DNA from: an uncultured Collinsella sp. | GTDB taxonomy: Bacteria; Actinomycetota; Coriobacteriia; Coriobacteriales; Coriobacteriaceae | Direction: 5' to 3' | Assembly (NCBI GenBank): GCA_949288855.1 | Contig: CASELS010000003.1 | Location: forward strand, 1-64,000 | DNA: 64,000 nucleotides | Part shown: in pieces, positions 15,398 to 23,115 of the stretch | Position numbering within the stretch: the first letter of the stretch is position 1 | Layout: every line of letters starts with the position of its first letter | Position numbers and translations under genes: made by a program | Notes under the pieces: generated by a model | The model's database searches: none | What the model was told of the DNA's origin: nothing | What the model saw: only the letters and a program-made list of their open reading frames with translations

Positions 15398-16171
15398 TTA
15401 CTCAGCGGCAGGAGCCTCAGCGGCAGCCTCGGCAGCGGGCGCCTCGGCAGCGGGCGCCTCGGCGGCCATCTCGGTCTCGGAGATCTGCTCCTTGCCGGTG
15501 CCGGCGAGGCAGGCGTCGGCCATGAGCTCGCACATGAGGGTGACGGCGGAGATAGCGTCGTCGTTGCACGGGATGCCGAAATCGACCTCGTCCGGGTCGG
15601 AGTTGGTGTCGATGAGGGCGACGACCGGGATGTTCAGGCGACGAGCCTCCTTGATGGCGTTCTCCTCGCGCTTGGTGTCGATGACGAAGAGAGCGGAGGG
15701 CAGACCCTTGAGGTCGCGGGCGCCACCGAGGTTGTTCTGGAGCTTAGCGAGCTCCTTGCCGAGAACAGCCTGCTCCTTCTTGGGGAGGACCGCCATGCGG
15801 CCGTCCTCGACCATGGTCTCGAGCTCCTCCATGCGGTTGATGCGCGAGCGGATGGTCACGAAGTTGGTGAGCATGCCGCCGAGCCAACGCTGGTTGATGT
15901 AGGGCATGCCAGCGCGCTCGGCAGCAGCGCGGACGGGCTCCTGGGCCTGCTTCTTGGTGCCGACGAAGAGCACCTTGCCACCCTTGGCAGCATTGCGCAG
16001 GAAGGAATAGGCCTGGTCGGCGTTGATGATGGTCTGCTTGAGGTCGAGGATGTAGATGCCGTTGCGCTCACCGAAGATGAACGGCTTCATCTTGGGGTTC
16101 CAGCGGCGGGTCTGGTGGCCGAAGTGGCAGCCTGCCTCGAGAAGGGTGCGGATGTTGATCTTGGTAGCCAT
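15398..16171 (-). CDS. rpsB: Ribosomal protein uS2
   Basis: A small-subunit protein near the mRNA exit. The 257 residues begin [20 protein letters not shown]; other conserved parts are [18 protein letters not shown](V)GTKKQA and the signature [13 protein letters not shown]. The last about 25 residues are an Ala/Glu/Pro repeat tail beyond the normal end. The start is ATG at 16171 with GGAGG at six bases; the 12 in-frame codons upstream are not likely to be translated. It is led by a strong promoter and a 140-base leader. Confidence 0.97.
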   Translation of the reverse strand: MATKINIRTLLEAGCHFGHQTRRWNPKMKPFIFGERNGIYILDLKQTIINADQAYSFLRNAAKGGKVLFVGTKKQAQEPVRAAAERAGMPYINQRWLGGMLTNFVTIRSRINRMEELETMVEDGRMAVLPKKEQAVLGKELAKLQNNLGGARDLKGLPSALFVIDTKREENAIKEARRLNIPVVALIDTNSDPDEVDFGIPCNDDAISAVTLMCELMADACLAGTGKEQISETEMAAEAPAAEAPAAEAAAEAPAAE

Positions 16172-16311
16172 GTAAACCTCCTGTGGTTCGCCTCCGTGCG
16201 GGGTCAACCTCTCCCTACCACCCGGGACCTGCTACCCTGCCCGGGCACCACGGCGGGAAAGTAGCCGCACGTGTGTGATGAATACGCGTCGCCAGAACGG
16301 CAACGTTCGAA
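16172..16311 (-). promoter_or_regulatory. 5' leader of rpsB
   Basis: A transcribed leader of roughly 130 bases between the promoter and rpsB. The two CCCGGG blocks at 16221-16226 and 16240-16245 can pair into a hairpin about 50 bases before the start codon. rpsB leaders are autoregulated by S2 in several bacteria; whether this one is remains unproven. Confidence 0.4.
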
Positions 16312-16340
16312 ATCATAGCAGGATGCGCTCTGGTTTCCAA
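16312..16340 (-). promoter_or_regulatory. Promoter of rpsB-tsf
   Basis: On the - strand TTGGAA, an exact 17-base spacer and TATGAT form a strong sigma-A type promoter, located directly after xerC. Confidence 0.75.
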
Positions 16341-16379
16341 GTAAAATCCGCACAAAGTGAGGCTCTCTATAGAACCGCC

Positions 16380-17324
16380 TCAAGCGTCGCCACGCGGATG
16401 GGCCTGAACGACCGCACCGAGGAGCCTCTCCGGCGTGAGGTGCGTGTAGAGCTGCGTGGTAGAGAGACTCGCATGACCAAGGAGCTCCTGAACGCTCCTC
16501 AAGTCGGCTCCGCCGGCGAGGAGGTCGGTTGCGAAGGTGTGCCGCATGGCGTGCGGCGTGATGTCCGCGGGAAGCCCCGCTATGGTTGCGAGCTTGCGGA
16601 ACCGGTACCTGAGCGCCGCCGCGTCCATACGGTTTCCGCGCGCTGACAGGAACAGGGGCCTTCTGGCATCCCGTTGCTCACATCTGCCGGCGACGGCGAG
16701 AAGTGCCGGTCTCCCCTCCTCCAAATAGCGCTTCACGGCATCGAGGGCACGTCGATAGACGGGGACGATCCTCTCGCGGGACCCCTTGCCGAAGAGGCGC
16801 ACGGTCCTCGTTGCGAAGTCGATGCTCTCGATATCGAGTCGGGAGAGCTCGGAGATGCGCGCGCCCGTGGCGTAAAAGAGCTCGAGCATGCAGGAATCAC
16901 GGACGCCCTCCGGCATGGTTAGGTCGGGAGCTGCGAGCAGGTCCTCCATGGCGCTTGCCCCCACGGTTTTGGGAAGCGACTTGGGAATCTTGGGTGACTG
17001 AAGCGTGAGCGCGGCAGCAGCCGTAACGATTCCCTCGAGCTCGCACCAGCGGAAGAAGGAGCGGAGGGCCGAGAGGTGGGCGGAGACGGTCCTCGGCGCG
17101 TAACGGGCTGCATGCAGCTCCGCGAGATAGCGCCTGAGATCCCGGACAGAGGGCTTTAAGGCATCTACTGAGGCGCGCACCGTCCAGGAACCGTAGGCAT
17201 CTAGATGTCCCTCGTAGGCTCGCACGGTCTCGGGGGATAACCCCTCCACGCGCGAGATATAGGCGATGAATCCGTCGAGGGCCTCGAGAAAGTCCTCGGC
17301 AGGAAGACTAGTTCTGTCCGCCAT
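16380..17324 (-). CDS. xerC: Tyrosine recombinase XerC-like
   Basis: A site-specific recombinase that resolves chromosome dimers at dif. About 314 residues: an N-terminal core-binding SAM-like domain (DFLEALDGFIAYISRVEG) and a catalytic domain with the Arg in ATGARISELSRL, the Lys loop GKGSRERIVP, HAMRHTFATDLL (H..R), GHASLSTTQ (H) and the Tyr in LYTHL. The start is uncertain: ATG at 17324 overlaps the trmFO end by 17 bases and has a weak binding site. Location directly after trmFO matches the codV position in Firmicutes, supporting XerC rather than a phage integrase. Confidence 0.9.
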   Translation of the reverse strand: MADRTSLPAEDFLEALDGFIAYISRVEGLSPETVRAYEGHLDAYGSWTVRASVDALKPSVRDLRRYLAELHAARYAPRTVSAHLSALRSFFRWCELEGIVTAAAALTLQSPKIPKSLPKTVGASAMEDLLAAPDLTMPEGVRDSCMLELFYATGARISELSRLDIESIDFATRTVRLFGKGSRERIVPVYRRALDAVKRYLEEGRPALLAVAGRCEQRDARRPLFLSARGNRMDAAALRYRFRKLATIAGLPADITPHAMRHTFATDLLAGGADLRSVQELLGHASLSTTQLYTHLTPERLLGAVVQAHPRGDA

Positions 17325-18648
17325 CGTTGAAGAGGTCGCCTCTACTCGAGAGATAGGCGTCGAGGTCTGCGAGAGCGCGCTCGGCGTAAGCGGCGTAGCG
17401 ATCACGTTTGGAGCGGCGACGACCGTCGTCGAGAGGCGGTACGAGTCCGAAGTTCACGTGCATGGGCTGGTAGTTCTCGGTTACAGGGTCGGTTGCGTAG
17501 GCAACGAGCGATCCGAGCGCGCCGGTTACGGGAAGCGAGACCGGATCGGCCCCGATGAGGTCCGCATAGGTGTTTGCCGAGGCGAGAAGCCCCGACGCCA
17601 TCGCCTCGACGTATCCCTCCGTGCCGCAGATTTGTCCGGCAAGGCGCACCGTTGTGCCGGGAATCGCGAAGGTTTTGTCGAGTACGTGCGGCGCATCGAC
17701 GAAGGTGTTGCGATGCATGACGCCGTAACGGAAAAACTCTGCGTTCTCGAGTCCGGGGATCATGCGGAACACCCGCTTCTGCTCGGGCCAGGTGAGGTTC
17801 GTCTGGAAACCGACGAGGTTGTACGCCGTGCCCTCGGTGTTCTCGGCACGGAGCTGCACGGCAGCCCAGGGGCGGTGCCCGGTCCGGGGATCGGTGAGTC
17901 CGACGGGCTTGAGCGCGCCGAAGCGAAGCGCATCGCGCCCGGTGCGCGCGATCTCCTCCACCGGCTGGCACGCCTGGAAAAGGTCACGTGCCTCGAACTC
18001 CTTCTGCACCACACGGTCGGCTGCGAGGAGCTCGTCTATGAAGCGCTCGTACTCCTCCCGGTTGAACGGCGCGTTGAGGTAGTCGCCGGTGCCCTGGTCG
18101 TCGTAGCGCGACTGGGTGAAGAGGACGGAACGGTCGAGGGACGCGGCGTCCACGATGGGTGCGGCAGCATCGAAGAAGGCGAGCGACTCGGCACCGAGTT
18201 TCTCGCGAATACGTTCGGCGAGCGCGTCTGAGCAGAGCGGGCCTGCGGCTATGACGACGTGACCGGCAGGGATATCACGGACCTCCTTGCGAACCACCTC
18301 GATAAGGGGCTCATCTTCGATGCGCTTCTCCACTGCGGCGGAAAAGGCCTCACGGTCGACAGCAAGGGCCCCTCCGGCCGGCACAGCGGTCTCCTCCGCG
18401 CACGCCAGCAGAGAGCACCCCATCCGGCGAAGCTCCTCTTTGAGAAGTCCCGCAGCGGAGTCTCGCCTGGTGGCCTTTAGGGAGTTCGAGCAGACGAGCT
18501 CAGCAAGATGGGCCGTGTGGTGCGCCGCAGACGTCGTCTCCGGGCGCATCTCGATAAGGCGGACGGGCACGCCGCGGCGCGCGAGATCGAGGGCGCATTC
18601 TGAGCCGGCAAGACCGCCGCCGACGACGGTAACCGTGGGAAGGGTCAT
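17308..18648 (-). CDS. trmFO: Methylenetetrahydrofolate-tRNA-(uracil-5-)-methyltransferase
   Basis: A flavin- and folate-dependent enzyme forming m5U54 in the T loop of tRNA. It has 446 residues with FAD-binding GGGLAGSE at residues 10-17, then R.V.LIEMRPE and AHHTAHLAELVCSNS, which are diagnostic of the TrmFO/Gid family. The C-terminal part has Q.CGTEGYVE and PMHVNFGL. The start ATG has AAAGG upstream. It lies between dprA (33 bases) and xerC. Confidence 0.97.
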   Translation of the reverse strand: MTLPTVTVVGGGLAGSECALDLARRGVPVRLIEMRPETTSAAHHTAHLAELVCSNSLKATRRDSAAGLLKEELRRMGCSLLACAEETAVPAGGALAVDREAFSAAVEKRIEDEPLIEVVRKEVRDIPAGHVVIAAGPLCSDALAERIREKLGAESLAFFDAAAPIVDAASLDRSVLFTQSRYDDQGTGDYLNAPFNREEYERFIDELLAADRVVQKEFEARDLFQACQPVEEIARTGRDALRFGALKPVGLTDPRTGHRPWAAVQLRAENTEGTAYNLVGFQTNLTWPEQKRVFRMIPGLENAEFFRYGVMHRNTFVDAPHVLDKTFAIPGTTVRLAGQICGTEGYVEAMASGLLASANTYADLIGADPVSLPVTGALGSLVAYATDPVTENYQPMHVNFGLVPPLDDGRRRSKRDRYAAYAERALADLDAYLSSRGDLFNDGGQN

Positions 18649-18681
18649 ACAGAAACCTTTCTTGTGTGTTCGGTACGCATC

Positions 18682-19611
18682 CTATTGTGCCCCAAAGGAG
18701 GTTCTGTTGACGAGGGCCGCCGCGGTCGCCGCGTAACGACCATCAACCATCCGCTCCACAAGACCGGCCAAGGTCAGCTCCGAGAGACGCTCGAGACAGG
18801 TGCGAGTGTCGATATGCGCTGCGCGGGCGATGGCATCCACGCGCAGCGGAGTTGCCACAAGCGCCTCGAGCATCATGCTCCCGCACTGGTCCAGAGTAGG
18901 TGTGCGTGCGCCAGGGGCAGCTTCAGATCGAAGGCAGCAGAAGATGCGTGATAGAGCACAGGAGAGAGCCTCCTCATCGGCGATGATGCAGGCGCCAGAT
19001 TCGATAAGGTAATTTGATCCTCTGGATGCCGGTGAGAAGATGGACCCGGGCACGGCGAGCACCTCGCGGTCAATCTCGGTTGCCGCCTCGGCGGTTGAGA
19101 ACGTGCCCGAGGGCATGCCCGCTTCTGCCACGAACACCGCACGGCTAAGCGCTGCTATGATGCGATTTCGCTTGGGAAAGGCATAGCGCCGCGGCTGCGT
19201 ACCCCAGCGCTCGATGGAGATAACCGCGCCTCCCTGGGCGATGGTTTGCTCAACGAGGGGCTCGCTGCGCTGTGGGTAGATAACGTCCGCACCGGTTCCA
19301 AGCACGATGATATTTGTTCCGTGTTCGTCTAAAGTGGACCGCGCCGCGGCTGAGTCACACCCGATGGCGCCTCCACTCACCACGGCAATGCCAAAGGAGA
19401 CGGCCATGCGCGCGGCCAGGGTGCAGATGGCTTCGCCATAGGGGGTCATCTGCCGCGTACCGATGATGGCGAGCGCATCCTCAGCTAACACCGACGGGTC
19501 TCCCCTTCCGTATATGATCTCAGGTGGCGATGCGAGGTCCTCTAAACGATCGGGATAAGCGCACCCCCCTCGTTTGATCTCCCATCCGTCGCCGAAGGCA
19601 CCGTATCCCAT
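18682..19611 (-). CDS. dprA: DNA processing protein DprA
   Basis: Loads RecA on incoming single-stranded DNA during natural transformation. It has 309 residues. The Rossmann-like core shows IIGTRQMTPYG, VSGGAIGCDSAA, LGTGADVIYP, FPKRNRIIAALS and AVPG; a C-terminal winged helix (about 240-309) is present. The ATG at 19611 shares its A with the comM stop (TGATG). The N-terminal SAM-like domain is reduced to about 20 residues. Direct coupling to comM supports a competence or DNA-uptake role, though no other com genes are in view. Confidence 0.93.
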   Translation of the reverse strand: MGYGAFGDGWEIKRGGCAYPDRLEDLASPPEIIYGRGDPSVLAEDALAIIGTRQMTPYGEAICTLAARMAVSFGIAVVSGGAIGCDSAAARSTLDEHGTNIIVLGTGADVIYPQRSEPLVEQTIAQGGAVISIERWGTQPRRYAFPKRNRIIAALSRAVFVAEAGMPSGTFSTAEAATEIDREVLAVPGSIFSPASRGSNYLIESGACIIADEEALSCALSRIFCCLRSEAAPGARTPTLDQCGSMMLEALVATPLRVDAIARAAHIDTRTCLERLSELTLAGLVERMVDGRYAATAAALVNRTSFGAQ

Positions 19612-21089
19612 CAAAGTCTCCTATCCCCGCGGTACATTGAAGCTTCCTTCACGTGTGACTCTCGCACGAACATGGACTCATCCATATCGGCAAGCGCACG
19701 CGCCACGCGGCAGAGTCTGTCCAACCCTCGACCACTCAGATGTGTCCTCTTTGCGAGAGCGATGGCGGTCTCTTCTGCCTCGGCTGATAGCGTGTGACTC
19801 TCACTCCCTTCATCCTCGCGCCTCTGCTCACGCCAAGCTCGAAAGGCACGTCCGCGAACGACGCTTTGTGAGATTTCACTGCTTGAGAGGCCTTCGCTGC
19901 CACGAAGTACGACCTCTGGATCGGGTCTCGATACGTCAATTACAAGATCGATGCGGTCCATGAAGGGGCCCGAGAGCCGCGCTCGGTATCGTTCTATGGC
20001 GGAGGTGGTGCACTTGCAGCCAATCTCTGGGTCCCCTAGATATCCGCAAGGGCAGGGGTTGCTTGCGGCAACAAGCTGAAAGCGGCAGGCGAAGGTGTAC
20101 ACGCCATCGACGCGGACGATTCGTACCACGCCCTCCTCAGTGGGCTGGCGGAGCATATCGAGGATATTCGCGGGAAACTCCGCAAGTTCGTCCAAGAAGA
20201 GCACGCCTCCGTGCGCAAGGCTGATCTCGCCTGGTCGAACGGGACGACCTCCACCCAAAAGACCTGCCGAGGAAGCACTGTGATGCGGGCTTCTGAACGG
20301 TCTTCTTCCCGCTAGGATGTCCTCAATCGGCTCCCCCACGACCGAATGGATGCGAAGCGCTTCCTGTTTGGTTTTATCGTCAATGGGCGGAAGTATCGTA
20401 GGGAGTCTCTGGGCGAGCATGGTCTTACCCGCACCTGGTGGACCCACCATGAGAAGTCCGAGTTCCCCCGTTGCGGCGATGGCGCAGGCTCTTTTGGCAA
20501 ACTCCTGCCCTACCACGTCTGCATAGTCAAGAAGCGGAGCCAGCCCATGAGCGGACGCGGGAGCGTCATCGTAGGCATACATGCCGTGGGCAATGCCGTG
20601 GTTTAGATTTGCCAGGTTTACGATTCTCGCCGATCGGATGCCCTCCAGCGGAACATGACCTTCACTCCACCCACCGACAATGACAGCGTTGAACTCTCGT
20701 GCGAGAAGCTGATAGGCTACCTCGCCTTTAACCGGACTGACGTCTCCGTCCAAGGTGAGCTCGCCTACAAGCAGCACATCTTCGAGCCCATTTAGGGGAA
20801 TCTGTCCCGACGCCGCGAGTATGCCCACCGCGATAGGAAGATCGAGACCGGTGCCAGTCTTTCGGACATCGCCCGGGGCGAGGTTCACGGTGACGCTTTG
20901 CCTCGGTAACGTATAGCCTGAGGCGCGCAGCGCGTTTCTGATGCGCTGGCGTGCCTCGAGCACGGAGGAGTCGGGCATGCCTATGAGGTGGATACCGGGG
21001 ATTCCTCCCGATAAGGCGACCTCGACCGTTACCGGAAATGCCTCGACTCCCCTTAAGCAGGCGCCGCGTACAGAGACGACGCCGCTCAC
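19611..21089 (-). CDS. comM: ComM/YifB family AAA+ Mg-chelatase-like protein
   Basis: A hexameric helicase-like ATPase that promotes branch migration during transformation in species where it was tested. It has 492 residues: an N-terminal Lon-protease-like domain (GIHLIGMPDSSVLEARQR, LAPGDVRKTG..LDLP), then the AAA+ module with Walker A GPPGAGKTM, sensor-type FLDELAEF and NPCPCGYLGD, and a C-terminal helical domain. The start codon is GTG, overlapping the yraN stop by four bases. Confidence 0.94.
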   Translation of the reverse strand: MSGVVSVRGACLRGVEAFPVTVEVALSGGIPGIHLIGMPDSSVLEARQRIRNALRASGYTLPRQSVTVNLAPGDVRKTGTGLDLPIAVGILAASGQIPLNGLEDVLLVGELTLDGDVSPVKGEVAYQLLAREFNAVIVGGWSEGHVPLEGIRSARIVNLANLNHGIAHGMYAYDDAPASAHGLAPLLDYADVVGQEFAKRACAIAATGELGLLMVGPPGAGKTMLAQRLPTILPPIDDKTKQEALRIHSVVGEPIEDILAGRRPFRSPHHSASSAGLLGGGRPVRPGEISLAHGGVLFLDELAEFPANILDMLRQPTEEGVVRIVRVDGVYTFACRFQLVAASNPCPCGYLGDPEIGCKCTTSAIERYRARLSGPFMDRIDLVIDVSRPDPEVVLRGSEGLSSSEISQSVVRGRAFRAWREQRREDEGSESHTLSAEAEETAIALAKRTHLSGRGLDRLCRVARALADMDESMFVRESHVKEASMYRGDRRL

Positions 21090-21583
21090 ATCTCACACTC
21101 CCAATCGAACGCACCGCACGCTTGAACGATCCCCACCTGGTCGTCACCGTCTACAACGACCCCAATGGTGTCGAAGCGAAGCGACGGCACCGGGAAGTTA
21201 TCCATGAGGTAGGAAGCGGCGATTCTGCGGTAGCGCTTACGCTTGCGGACATCGACCGCCTCCTCGGGGTAGGCCCCTTGAGAAAGGCTGCGCTTGCGCC
21301 GCGTCTTGACCTCGACGAGCACGATGCATTCGTCCGCCGGATCATAGGCTACATAGTCTGCCTCGCCCTCGCGGCAGCGATACCCGTGCTCTAAGATCTC
21401 ATAGCCGTTGCTGATGAGAAAGGCCCCAGCTAGAGCTTCACCGAGGATGCCGAGCTCGTGCGGTGTGAGGTTCTCGACAGCGACGTCTGCGGGAAAACCG
21501 ATGTCTTCGGCAAGTGCATCGGTAAGTTCCGGGCTTATGTCGCCAAGGTCCCATTTCTCGGATACGGTTCTCTGTCCCAACAT
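21086..21583 (-). CDS. yraN: YraN/UPF0102 family endonuclease-like protein
   Basis: A 165-residue protein of the UPF0102 family, which has a predicted restriction-endonuclease-like fold. Family motifs: LGE.LA..FL...GYEILE, a catalytic-like E-x-D in GEADYVAY, VEVKTR and AASYLM. About 45 residues of N-terminal extension precede the core. The start at 21583 is chosen for its GAGGAGAGGAC binding site; the upstream ATG at 21625 has none. The start codon and binding site are enclosed by an 11-bp inverted repeat. Function is not established; the context (rnhB, comM, dprA) suggests DNA processing. Confidence 0.85.
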   Translation of the reverse strand: MLGQRTVSEKWDLGDISPELTDALAEDIGFPADVAVENLTPHELGILGEALAGAFLISNGYEILEHGYRCREGEADYVAYDPADECIVLVEVKTRRKRSLSQGAYPEEAVDVRKRKRYRRIAASYLMDNFPVPSLRFDTIGVVVDGDDQVGIVQACGAFDWECEM

Positions 21584-21616
21584 GTCCTCTCCTCTCGTCG
21601 AAGGTGAGGACATGTT
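21579..21616. repeat. Perfect 11-bp inverted repeat around the yraN start
   Basis: AACATGTCCTC at 21579-21589 and GAGGACATGTT at 21606-21616 are perfect arms with a 16-base loop. On the yraN mRNA the hairpin would hold the start codon in one arm and place the ribosome binding site in the arm and loop. It could be a translational switch or an operator. Confidence 0.6.
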
Positions 21617-21745
21617 CCACGGCACTTCTTACAGATTTCACGCTGACTCTTGCACAGGGGTCACCATGCGCTGAAGGGACTTTGAAAGGTTTCCAACCTC
21701 GCAGGTAGCTTGGTGGAAAACCTGCCGGGATAAGGTCGTTGCCGA

Positions 21746-22534
21746 TTAGAAGAGCGATTCTGTCTCCAGAAAGTTTCCACAGAAGCTCACGCGGTGAACC
21801 TCAGAGAGTCCCATCGCCTTGATGGCTGCGATGTGCTCCGGTGAGGCGTAGCCTTTGGAGTCGGCGAAATGATAGCCGGGGTACTCCGCGTCAAGCTCGA
21901 CCATAAGCTCGTCACGCGTGACTTTGGCAACGATGGAGGCGGCGGCTATGCAGGCGATGGTCGCATCGCCGTGGACAACATCACGCTCGTTCTCGACGGC
22001 GTGCAGCGGGTTGCCGTCCATAAGCACGCAGTCGGGCGTGATGCCGGTGTCTGCCACGGCGCGGCGCACAGCCTCCCTGAGGGCGGCGGCCATGCCCATG
22101 CGGTCGATATCGGCTGCGGGTATCTGGCCAAAGCCGATTGCTACGGCGAGCTCGGCAATCTTTTCGGCAAGCACCTCGCGGCGGGCGGCAGAAAGCTTCT
22201 TGGAGTCGTTGATACCCCAGATGATCGGCTCATCGGGAAGCGCGACGGCGGCCACCATCAGGGGACCGGCGACAGAGCCTCGACCTACCTCGTCTACGCC
22301 CACGATCACTCCATCGCCACCGACCTCGTGCATGCGTGCATACATAGATATGACGCGGTCGCGCTCCGCGCGCTCCTTATCGTTTTTTCTTTTTGCACGC
22401 TCGCATGCCTTTACCACCTGCGCACGCGGATCCTCGGCGTAACGCTCAATAAGTGCGGTAATGTCCTCAAAAGACGCGCTTGCAAGTTCGCCTGCGATCT
22501 GGGATGCGGATTGAGAGAGGTGTTGGTTTGCCAT
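21746..22534 (-). CDS. rnhB: Ribonuclease HII
   Basis: Removes ribonucleotides from DNA and RNA-DNA hybrids. It has 262 residues. An N-terminal extension of about 75 residues precedes the catalytic domain, which starts with GVDEVGRG (Asp-Glu pair) and continues with NDSKKLS, VLMDGNPL (third Asp) and AAASIVAKVTRD (fourth acidic residue). Such N-terminal extensions are common in Firmicutes-type enzymes. The gene lies after the rplS terminator, so it needs read-through or an unseen promoter. Confidence 0.96.
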   Translation of the reverse strand: MANQHLSQSASQIAGELASASFEDITALIERYAEDPRAQVVKACERAKRKNDKERAERDRVISMYARMHEVGGDGVIVGVDEVGRGSVAGPLMVAAVALPDEPIIWGINDSKKLSAARREVLAEKIAELAVAIGFGQIPAADIDRMGMAAALREAVRRAVADTGITPDCVLMDGNPLHAVENERDVVHGDATIACIAAASIVAKVTRDELMVELDAEYPGYHFADSKGYASPEHIAAIKAMGLSEVHRVSFCGNFLETESLF

Positions 22535-22554
22535 AGCCTGTCTGTCCCTTTACG

Positions 22555-22578
22555 AAAAGGGCCGCCCTGAGGCGGCCC
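22555..22578 (-). terminator. Terminator after rplS
   Basis: On the - strand GGGCCGCC pairs perfectly with GGCGGCCC around a 4-base loop and is followed by TTTT. It begins 21 bases after the rplS stop. Confidence 0.85.
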
Positions 22579-22599
22579 TTTGGTGCATATGAAATGCTC

Positions 22600-22941
22600 T
22601 TAGCGCTTCTCGGGGATGCGAGCGGCCTTGCCGACGCGATCACGGAGATAGTAGAGCTTGGCGCGACGCACGCGACCGTGACGCACGACCTCGAGCTTGC
22701 CAATCTTGGGGCTGTGAAGCGGGAAGGTACGCTCGACGCCCACACCGAAGGAGATCTTACGAACGGTGAAGGTCTCACGAGCACCGGCACCGCTCATGCG
22801 GATGACGTCGCCCTGGAAGACCTGGATGCGCTCGCGGTCGCCTTCCTTGATGCGGTAGTGCACCTTGACGTTGTCGCCGACGCGGACCTGCGGGATGTCC
22901 TCGCGGATCTGCTGACGCTCAATAGCGCGGATGTAGTCCAT
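22600..22941 (-). CDS. rplS: Ribosomal protein bL19
   Basis: A large-subunit protein at the 30S-50S interface. The 113 residues show the family signatures VRVHY-like [15 protein letters not shown] and the C-terminal [25 protein letters not shown] precedes the ATG. Here rplS has its own promoter and terminator and is separated from the trmD group by glyQS and lepB, unlike the common trmD-rplS order. Confidence 0.97.
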   Translation of the reverse strand: MDYIRAIERQQIREDIPQVRVGDNVKVHYRIKEGDRERIQVFQGDVIRMSGAGARETFTVRKISFGVGVERTFPLHSPKIGKLEVVRHGRVRRAKLYYLRDRVGKAARIPEKR

Positions 22942-22966
22942 TTCTGATCCTTACTCTTGTCCAGAG

Positions 22967-22989
22967 GTGCCGCACCCGTAAGCCGGCAC
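22967..22989 (-). promoter_or_regulatory. Hairpin in the rplS leader
   Basis: GTGCCG and CGGCAC pair (6 bp, 11-base loop) in the roughly 65-base leader between the promoter and rplS. It could be an L19-type autoregulatory element; evidence is only the stem. Confidence 0.35.
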
Positions 22990-23010
22990 ATGGGTTTGAC
23001 AAACGAAATA

Positions 23011-23038
23011 AGTATACGCAAAGCGCCCGGTAAGGCAA
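23011..23038 (-). promoter_or_regulatory. Promoter of rplS
   Basis: On the - strand TTGCCT, a 16-base spacer and TATACT (5 of 6 in the -10), about 70 bases before rplS. Confidence 0.65.
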
Positions 23039-23063
23039 GTGGAGATTTGGGGAAGGTGCGCAG

Positions 23064-23096
23064 GGGGTCGTGACGTGGATTGCACGAAACGACCCC
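23064..23096 (-). terminator. Long hairpin after glyS, without T-tract
   Basis: GGGGTCGT and ACGACCCC (8 bp) enclose a 2x2 internal loop, then CGTG/CACG around CAATC. It begins 20 bases after the glyS stop and precedes the rplS promoter. Without a T-tract it may be an mRNA-stabilising 3' hairpin or a weak terminator. Confidence 0.45.
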
Positions 23097-23115
23097 GTCC
23101 CCAAACGAGTATGCC

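Noticed and set aside
16380-17324. Phage or integron integrase
   Set aside because: The tyrosine recombinase sits in the conserved trmFO-xerC-rpsB neighbourhood with no attachment sites or cassette genes, so XerC is the better call.
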